Origin: Smallanthus sonchifolius
Taxonomy: Eukaryota > Streptophyta > Magnoliopsida > Asterales > Asteraceae
DNA length: 64,000 bases
Direction: 5' to 3'
Assembly (NCBI GenBank): GCA_023525975.1
Contig: CM042028.1
Coordinates: forward strand, 76,197,501-76,261,500
The position numbers and the translations under genes were made by a program. This document shows, in pieces, positions 57,105 to 64,000 of this stretch (positions within the stretch are counted from its first letter, which is position 1; every line of letters begins with the position of its first letter). The notes beneath the pieces are model-generated. The model saw nothing but the letters and a program-made list of their open reading frames with translations. It was not told the DNA's origin and did not search any database.

Positions 57105-57212
57105 ACTAGAATGATTATGTAAGGTATCGTGTTTTAGGTCTGTTGTGGCAACATCTAATGTTTATAATCAACAAAACATATATATCAATATTATGACTGT
57201 TTATTTTTTGGT

Positions 57213-57508
57213 AGGTAATTGGCAAGATGAGAGCACTAATGGCAGAAGATTCAATCAGCATGCATAACAATTCTTTCTTGCTTGATGTGGATCCAGGTAA
57301 TTTGAAAAACAAACATTAAAACAATAGTTGGAATTTAAAAGGTTAGCACACAACTAACTGGCAATTGTTTTTCACATAATTCAGCATACCATTCTCTTTG
57401 GAAGAAATATCTCAATCTTTCCTAGATATCGAATTATCTGATATCAATCCACTGCCTCTCCTGTGGAAGAGATCAGATTTCCATTACCTGCTGCAGCAAA
57501 CAGACTGA
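57213..57508 (+). pseudogene. Unidentified exon pair
   Basis: An exon-like stretch VIGKMRALMAEDSISMHNN...LLDVDP ends at a donor site (57297). After about 85 bp a second stretch reads IPFSLEEISQSFLDIELSD and LWKRSDFHYLLQQTD before TGA (57506-57508). The two do not join cleanly in phase. They look like the end of a real protein, but I do not recognise it. Confidence 0.35.
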
Positions 57509-57509
57509 A

Positions 57510-59477
57510 AAATCTTCAATTATACGCGGAATTAGCAGGAAAAAAAAGAACTCTGCTGTAATTATATGTTTGCAAGTCTCATTTTGTATCCAAAGGAGCC
57601 ACAGTATGGTAAAGATGAGTGCTAAGAATGTGATTTTTGGTAGTGTTAGTTGGAAGTGATTTTATAAAGAATACAAAAACTTATATTTTTGAAGATAAGT
57701 GTGAGATCTGTAAATCAGTGATATTTATATGACATTGAAGATTTGTATTTGTTTTGATATCCAAGTTCATTTGTTGTCATATTCAAACATATTATTGGCC
57801 TTAAACTGCTAAAACTACTAGCAACGACTTCAAGGCTTGATATTGAAGATTTCTTGCAGAAAAAAAGGCTTTCTTGGAGGTATCACTTTTTACAAATTTG
57901 ATTGATTTTTTGTATTATATATGGTGGTTATTTGTAAAATAGTAAAAAATTGTATCGATTTTGCATTATATATTTTTTTTTGTTGTGTAGATATGAGATA
58001 CAAAGTTGCAGAACTAGCAGCACATTAACTAACTCAAATAGTCAACTAACTGTTGTTAAACCGAATTGCCTATATTTAACATGTGACAGTATGTGATTCA
58101 TGATAATGGCGCACACATTTATTTAAGGTTTAAGATATAAAAAAGATTTTGAACTATATATGGTGATGGCGGGTTGAAGTGAAGGTGAAAGAGAATTGGA
58201 GACACGATGAAGGGCTATTGAGGTACTTTAGATATTGGGCAAAATCAAAGCTTTGTGATACCGAAGATGTGGTTGAACTATGTTGTATAGGGTTATTAAA
58301 CGATAAATATATTATGTACTTACTTATTATGTTTATAATAATTTCTTTCTGATTGTTTGTTTTTAACTTTATCAGCCAATTGATTTCTTTGTGTGCCGTG
58401 TTACGCTTTTCAAATGTCTTATTCATTTTTTTCATTTCATTACATTGAAATACCCGATCAATGGGCGTGTATAAAAACTCGAACAACACCCTTAGGGTAG
58501 GTACTTGGTATTGTGGTTTGTTACCTTGAAATAAACTATTGTGTTACGTTTGTTAATTTCCAGTTATATAGTAATTTTTTTAGATGAATATTTTGGTTAA
58601 GTTTTAATTTTATTATTTTGGAAAACCCGAACTGGGACGGGTATAAAACTAGTTCTCTTTGTTTCGGAACCTCCAAATCACCCTCCAAACAGTCAAAATA
58701 ATGGCATCTAAAAGCTCCTTTTTGCCTCTGATCATATGAATATGATCTAGCCAATTAATTAATAACCGACATTGGCTTTAACGAAGGATGAAGATCAATG
58801 TTAAGCCATTTTTTAACACCAATTAATATTAATCAATTGCTTAAATTAGAGTTATTAGAAATGATGCAAATGGTTGTTAAGACCAGGTTAGAAGTATACT
58901 CGAGAAGGTAACTCACACACAACACATTTATCGGAGAAGGTATGTCATACTAAAGAACCTTTATCCAGGAAGGTGATTCATTCTTTTCTTATCGACATTC
59001 TACAAATTATGTTTCCAAAATTAGTATAGCAAAATGTTAAATAATCGTAACTGATTATCCTATATATGAACAAGATAATTCCAATTGGAAAATATTTCAA
59101 TTAAGAACAAATTTATTAGAAGAATTTAGGGTACTTTTTCATATTTTAATCAACCATGATTCATCTCTTTAAATATAGAGGTGTAATTAATTACAAGATA
59201 ATGAAATAATGATAAAACCCTAAACAACTATCATAATATTCAAATATAATAATGACTAACAAATAAACTTAAAGATAAATGATAAATCAAACAATAATAA
59301 CTATAATAGATAATAAGCTCCGCGCGCTAACACATATTTTTCAAAATGTAATACATTTCATACTTGCCACCCTAAGGATTAGGAAAAAAACATCTCTAAC
59401 ATGTCTTGTAGGGCTCTAATATGTTTGAATGGGACCGGCTTGATGTTGTAAGGTACAAAATATATACCATATAGCTT
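57510..59477. other. AT-rich intergenic DNA
   Basis: No gene or bounded element recognised. The stretch separates the fragment cluster from the GDSL gene. Confidence 0.5.
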
Positions 59478-61731
59478 TTATCCCATATGATACGATGAAG
59501 AATTAGTCGAACTGTTAGAGGTAGCAAATAGTTTTGAAAAGAAACGATTAGCCAAAACAACATTCGCAGCATCCGATGTATGGAAAGCATCCCAAAATAC
59601 ATATTCACTACGATTGTCACACACATGTGCGTACGATAAGCATAATCCTCCTACAGTTGTCTCGACTTTGCAGCATGACGTATTGGACACCTTGAAACCT
59701 AAACAAAAAAACACATGCAAAAACGTCACCATTCTTTGTTTAGGAAGCCTTCCATATTTAGAGAGATTTTTCATCAACCCTTTGAGTTTAGGACCTACGG
59801 GGCTTACCATATTTGCTAGGGTTTTCGATCATATCTATACCATCTTGATAAGTATCCGCAAAAGTTAGTTGTGCTTTTTTGAGCTTGACATTTAGAACGT
59901 TTATCAACTTTTGCACTTTGGAGTTAAACTGAATCACCCATTCGTTCACTTGATCCAAGCATTGATTTGTGCTTGATTTCGCTCGTTGTGAAGGAATGCA
60001 TCCAAGAGGTCCAAGCCCCAGAAAGATCATCTTTCGTGCCCCAAGCAAGTAAAGCCTCTTGCAACACCAAAAACAAAATATACATAAGCTTTTTTAGTAC
60101 AACAAAATTGTTAGTTTGCTTGTTTTTCTAGGTTGTGTATTTTCATAGTTTCCTTAATAGTCATTTGAATTGTATGAAATCACTTTCAGATTATAGTAAT
60201 TAATTTTGGTGACACTTCATAATTTTTAATTGAATAAGACAAAAGAGATAAAAACAAGTATGAAAATTTATTATGAAAACGTAACAGAATTGTATGTGAA
60301 TTCAATATATTAAACTAGACCAAAGATTTGTAGTTGAAATGTTGCAACTTTTCGTGAAAAATGTATGACGATTAGGGTTATAACTGCTAGCAGATATTCA
60401 ATTATATCAATGGTAAATCTTCAGGAGGAACTCCATAAATGGTAACCGAGTTATTGCTTAAGATTTGCATGTCATCAACAACTTAGTTACTACTAAGTAG
60501 TTGTTTGACCAAGTTTCCACTGGTCAGTTAGTTGGCGCTGATAGTCAGTTCCACTAATGCACAGTTGCCACTGATGCATAGTTGCTACTAATGAATAAGT
60601 TGTCACTACTGATTAGTTAGCAACTTTTCACCTTAAATCCGAAGCAACTTCCAAGGAATATCCCCGCCAGGGGTGTTACCCTTGGACTCAATCGGAGCGC
60701 TACCCCGAACCCCACCAACCCTCCATCCCTGGAAGCTTAGAGGTACCATGATACCCGAAATTAGAATAGTCTTGAAACTAGCGTGTACTCACACGTCAAA
60801 ACTAGTATCAATGTTTATTCAAATTTCTTATTTGATCTTAAATAAATCTAATTAAACTAAAAATGACTATAACATTTTTCTCCATTCTTTTCATGCTTAC
60901 CGTTAACTGTTTTGCCAATTTCAAGTTCAAAATCCCTAGAAACTCGCCATGTGTGTACCGTCGACTATCGGGAAGAAACGATTGCAGGAAATTGTTGATG
61001 TAATCGTTGCTACCTGTCGAAAACCCCGAAACATAAACCAATGACATCAATAAATTGTTACAAAATTCATTGTTTTTTTTCATCTCTTACCCATTGCAAT
61101 GAAGTAGATGGCACCATGTAAAACACTTTTAGCAGCTTCTTCTCCTATTTTTACCTTGATCACCTTTGTTGTGTTCTCAAAATAATCTATTTGATCGTCG
61201 AACGTCATTCTTTGAATCTGTTAATTACCAATGAATGAATCCCAGAACAAGCACATGAAATTATAGTCCAATAAACAAATCAAATCTTACAAAATAAATT
61301 CCGGTCTCATTCAGAATCCCGGCACCACCAGATGCATAGTTAACCCCTTTCAAGACCGCATCATCGTCATGATTTAATGAAAGGTAAGGTGGTGGAGATG
61401 GAATTCCGAGCTTCTCAGCTGCAATGGATGCAAAAAAGATGAAAAAATAAATAAATTATTTAACATGTAAGAAGAATAGGTTTACTTACGTACATATGAT
61501 ATCGCTAATGGTTCGGCCATTACTGAACCGGCCGGTGGGTTTTTGGTTGGTGTAATCGATACCATAGAACGGGAAATCTGATCTTGCAAGTGAGTATCTC
61601 AAGTAGTTGTTGTTGCCGACTTCTGTTAAAGAATCACCAAAGATGAAGGTGACGAGGGAAGCTGAAGTGTGATTAGCTGCCATGGCGATTATCGGCGCTG
61701 TGAAAACTGCTAGAATGAGTGGTATAGCCAT
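59478..61731 (-). CDS. GDSL esterase/lipase, secreted
   Basis: Six exons on the minus strand give 358 residues without a break: 61731-61494, 61418-61291, 61217-61091, 61013-60901, 60057-59808 and 59698-59478. The N-terminus is a signal peptide (MAIPLILAVFTAPIIAMAAN). The four SGNH blocks are present: block I FGDSLTEVGNNNYL with catalytic S34; block II with Gly in NYASGGAGIL (about 111); block III GSNDYINNF with N167; block V FWDAFHTSD with D322 and H325. The usual Pro after the His is Thr here. The sequence LGPLGCIPSQR is typical of the plant GDSL family, whose members hydrolyse acyl esters in the cell wall or apoplast; the closest known type is the Arabidopsis At5g37690 group. Substrate unknown. 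The fourth intron (60058-60900) is the longest. Confidence 0.94.
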
Positions 61732-63860
61732 GGTTGGGTTTTCTTTTATCGTTGGTTTTGTTTGAAATTAATTTTGGTGGCAAGATTTTATAGGAAATTG
61801 TGGGGTTTTTGTAACATTTGCCAAAGTCGGTCCCAATTTAAACAAAGACAAACCAGAAGGAGCTAAGCTGCAAATAAACCAAGTTCAAGTGCTAAAAGTG
61901 AAAAAGAATATTGTTTTTGTGTAAATAACGTTTTGTATGAAAAAGAATATTTAAATCCTTATTTATAAAAAAAGTATTTTTATTCAACCTACGAGTTCTT
62001 TATTTACAAGAAAAGAAAGATGAATGTTTTCTTCGCTATGTAATCACTTAAAAGCAAAGCAAATCAAAACACAAAGGTACCAACTGATTGGTCGTACGCC
62101 CGGGATGTGACATTTTTAGTTGAAATATTTTTTAAGAGGGTACAAAAGCTGGTCGTGTTGGCCAACTCGCAGGGATTTTGGGAGGTTTTAGGGTTTTTTT
62201 CTCTTTAGTTGGAAATTAATTCTTAGTTAATATTTCAATATGGTCCTAGTTAAGATTTAAATTATAAATATCTTTTAGTTAACTATAAATAAAAATATTA
62301 CGGGATCACAACATGAACTTTGACCCCATTTTAAGCAAGTGCAAATACTTCACTTAATTATGAAAAAAAGTGTCTAATATTGATGATGTTATTGTACGTA
62401 GTCAATGATAAATAAGAGAATGTATATCTAAATGAAGCAACTGCTAGAATTGAACAAGAAAACAATGATAAAGAATATGTCACGTTACCATCGTTAACTG
62501 TGTCAATAGTCTATGGGTGTCAATTAAGTCGGGTTGGCGGGTTAACATGTTGCGTGTTGGCGTGTTGAATTGTTCAACCAAAACATGACCCATATTTTTA
62601 CACGTGTAAGAAACATTAACCCTGACCCATACACACTTAAAATCATGTAACCCAGACCGTTTATCTAAACGTGTCAAACAATGGTTGATGGGTTGGCGCG
62701 TAATAATCAAGTTATAAACGGGTTGACGGGTAGTAAAAAAATGGGTTAAGCGGGTAAACATGTATAACTATACAGGTTGGCGGGTCGACCTAATTAATTA
62801 AACGAGTTAAACAGGTCGTGTGTATGTCCATTAAACGGGTTAGATACGATAACTTAAAACCTCATTATTTTCGTGTCGTATCTCACTCCAAATCAATACA
62901 CCCCCCACCCCCCATTGGATCGGCACGCCCATAGCCCATCTCCTGGACCCATCATCTTGTGTTGATTTTTGGCTTAATAAAGTTTAGCTCAGCTGTCCAA
63001 TAACATATTAAAGCCTGCAAGTTAAAATAATAATGAAGATAAAGTGCTTTCTGGAAATTAAAACTAGCTTTAAGCCAATAAACACGTACGTTTAAGAACT
63101 TCTAATGTAAATGGTTTAGATTAAGTTAAAATATATTAGAATATATAAGATTAAACTACGAAAAACTATTATATTAGCAGCATCTCTTATTAACTTTAAT
63201 CCCTTTTTACCATTTTCTTCATTCTCCATTCATCACTATTTTAAAGGCTTAATTGCATATATGAGTTCAACTCAAAGTTCCTGCATTCTACAAGCCCAAA
63301 ATTTAAAGAATAAAACAAGTTGAACAATTCAAGTCAACATTCAACAGTGTCAACAAATGGGATTCAAAGATATATGCTAACCATGACAAAGTTTGAAGAG
63401 TATCATAAGTGAAATTAATCATTCTTAAAATTGTTTATTAAAAAGAACACAAACAAGCTTTTATATATTTAAAAAAAAAACTAAAAGTTTTTATAAAAGA
63501 ATTAAAAAAGTTTATAAAAGTAAGTCAAAGTTATAAATATGAAAGGAGTCTTTCTTAAAGAAATATTTCAAATTTAGAACTAAAAAAAAAATGTTCTGAA
63601 CCTACAAGGAAGGGCCAACACTTGAGAACACAACAGAGGCTATTTCTGGGTTATATGACTATAAATACTTGCTAGCTGTGTATTATACATCATTCATAAT
63701 TCTATTTATGGGTTATATGACTATAAATACTTGCTACATTTAGCCTTCGTTGTGCTTTCACATCTACCATTGATGTAGGCTTTTGGCATACATGTGTATG
63801 AAGTCGACATACACCACCGCATAACACCACATCATCGATAATCTTCTTTACGTCCCCCTC
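61732..63860. other. Intergenic region between the GDSL gene and the last gene
   Basis: A patch at 62513-62830 with repeated 'cgggttggcgggtt' and 'aaacgggtt' words looks like a hAT-type derivative without clear ends. The rest is AT-rich without genes. Confidence 0.45.
63640..63745. repeat. 62-bp tandem duplication containing a TATA-like motif
   Basis: The phrase gggttatatgactataaat, followed by acttgcta, occurs at about 63648 and again at about 63710, within a duplicated 62-bp unit starting 'ctattt'. Each copy carries ctataaatac, the same word as the probable TATA box of the downstream gene. Confidence 0.85.
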
Positions 63861-63861
63861 C

Positions 63862-63868
63862 TATAAAT
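63862..63868 (+). promoter_or_regulatory. TATA box of the gene at 63920
   Basis: The motif tataaat in a C-rich context (cccctcctataaatac) lies 58 bp upstream of the start codon, giving a leader of about 25-30 nt. Confidence 0.7.
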
Positions 63869-63919
63869 ACAAGCTAGCGTTGAAAACAGTCGACAACAAA
63901 CAACAATAATATCCTTAAA

Positions 63920-64000
63920 ATGAAGATATCTTTCCTTATTTTCATCGTCTTCTCCACCCTCTCGCTTTCTTCTGCACAATCTTTGCCTTCTGTCCTTGAT
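63920..64000 (+). CDS. Secreted protein, 5' end only; possibly Kunitz-type inhibitor
   Basis: Only 27 codons are in the window: a basic start (MKIS), a hydrophobic core (FLIFIVFSTLSLSSA) and, after a likely cleavage site, QSLPSVLD. A signal peptide followed by a P-V-L-D motif is how plant Kunitz-type protease inhibitors and miraculin-like proteins begin (PVLDT-x-G). This is a resemblance of a few residues, so the family call is tentative. A good TATA box stands upstream. Confidence 0.5.
   Translation, partial: MKISFLIFIVFSTLSLSSAQSLPSVLD

Overview
This window is nuclear DNA of a flowering plant, probably a eudicot of the daisy family (Asteraceae). The evidence is the gene set (a plastid RETICULATA-related protein, a GH17 glucanase with an X8 domain, a plant GDSL esterase, a plant BAP31-like protein), the AT-rich composition, GT-AG introns, and the dense, nested transposon load. 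The transposons include MULEs, BED-finger hATs, PIF/Harbinger, Helitron-type termini, Ty3/gypsy pieces, LINEs and a tRNA-derived SINE. The family-level placement is inference.

Four intact protein genes are supported: a BAP31-like ER membrane protein (8739-9131, +), a GPI-type GH17+X8 beta-1,3-glucanase in four exons (29460-32006, +), a RETICULATA-related chloroplast protein in seven exons (49728-51487, +) and a GDSL esterase/lipase in six exons (59478-61731, -). All three spliced models stay in frame from start to stop. A fifth gene starts at 63920 and runs off the right edge; it has a signal peptide and may be Kunitz-inhibitor-like. The most informative RNA locus is at 38548-39244: site II and telo-box promoter elements followed by two tandem copies of box C/D snoRNA U14. 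The second copy has lost the 18S methylation guide (domain B).

Most of the rest is transposable elements, and many can be bounded by their target-site duplications (TSDs). From left to right: a 5'-truncated LINE with a 17-bp TSD (302-598); LTR and Helitron remnants (1205-2670); a MULE (2679-5400) with a GRF zinc-finger gene converging on an internally deleted mudrA-like gene; a SINE (6962-7178); a 490-bp palindrome and tandem units just upstream of the BAP31-like gene; hAT derivatives (11608-12545); gypsy fragments in opposite orientations (13.2-16.3 kb); a nested hAT containing a MULE that contains another MULE (18682-25255); a Harbinger-type element carrying only the Myb/NAM-like ORF1 (26091-28771); a Harbinger transposase element split by a Helitron (32640-36435); a further MULE (39559-40808); a hAT with a nearly complete transposase sitting inside a SINE copy (41768-44885); another Harbinger transposase (45054-46662); and several hAT derivatives (48275-54625).

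Broken host-gene pieces are present too: an NPH3-like fragment (about 47.45-47.76 kb), and a 56.0-57.5 kb patchwork in which exons resembling a PRP4-type kinase N-terminus, a QUA2-like methyltransferase and an unidentified gene lie together. I saw no operon-like organisation; the intact genes appear to be independent transcription units. The most interesting material is the U14 pair, the datable nesting of transposons, and the convergent GRF/mudrA layout of the 2.7-kb MULE.
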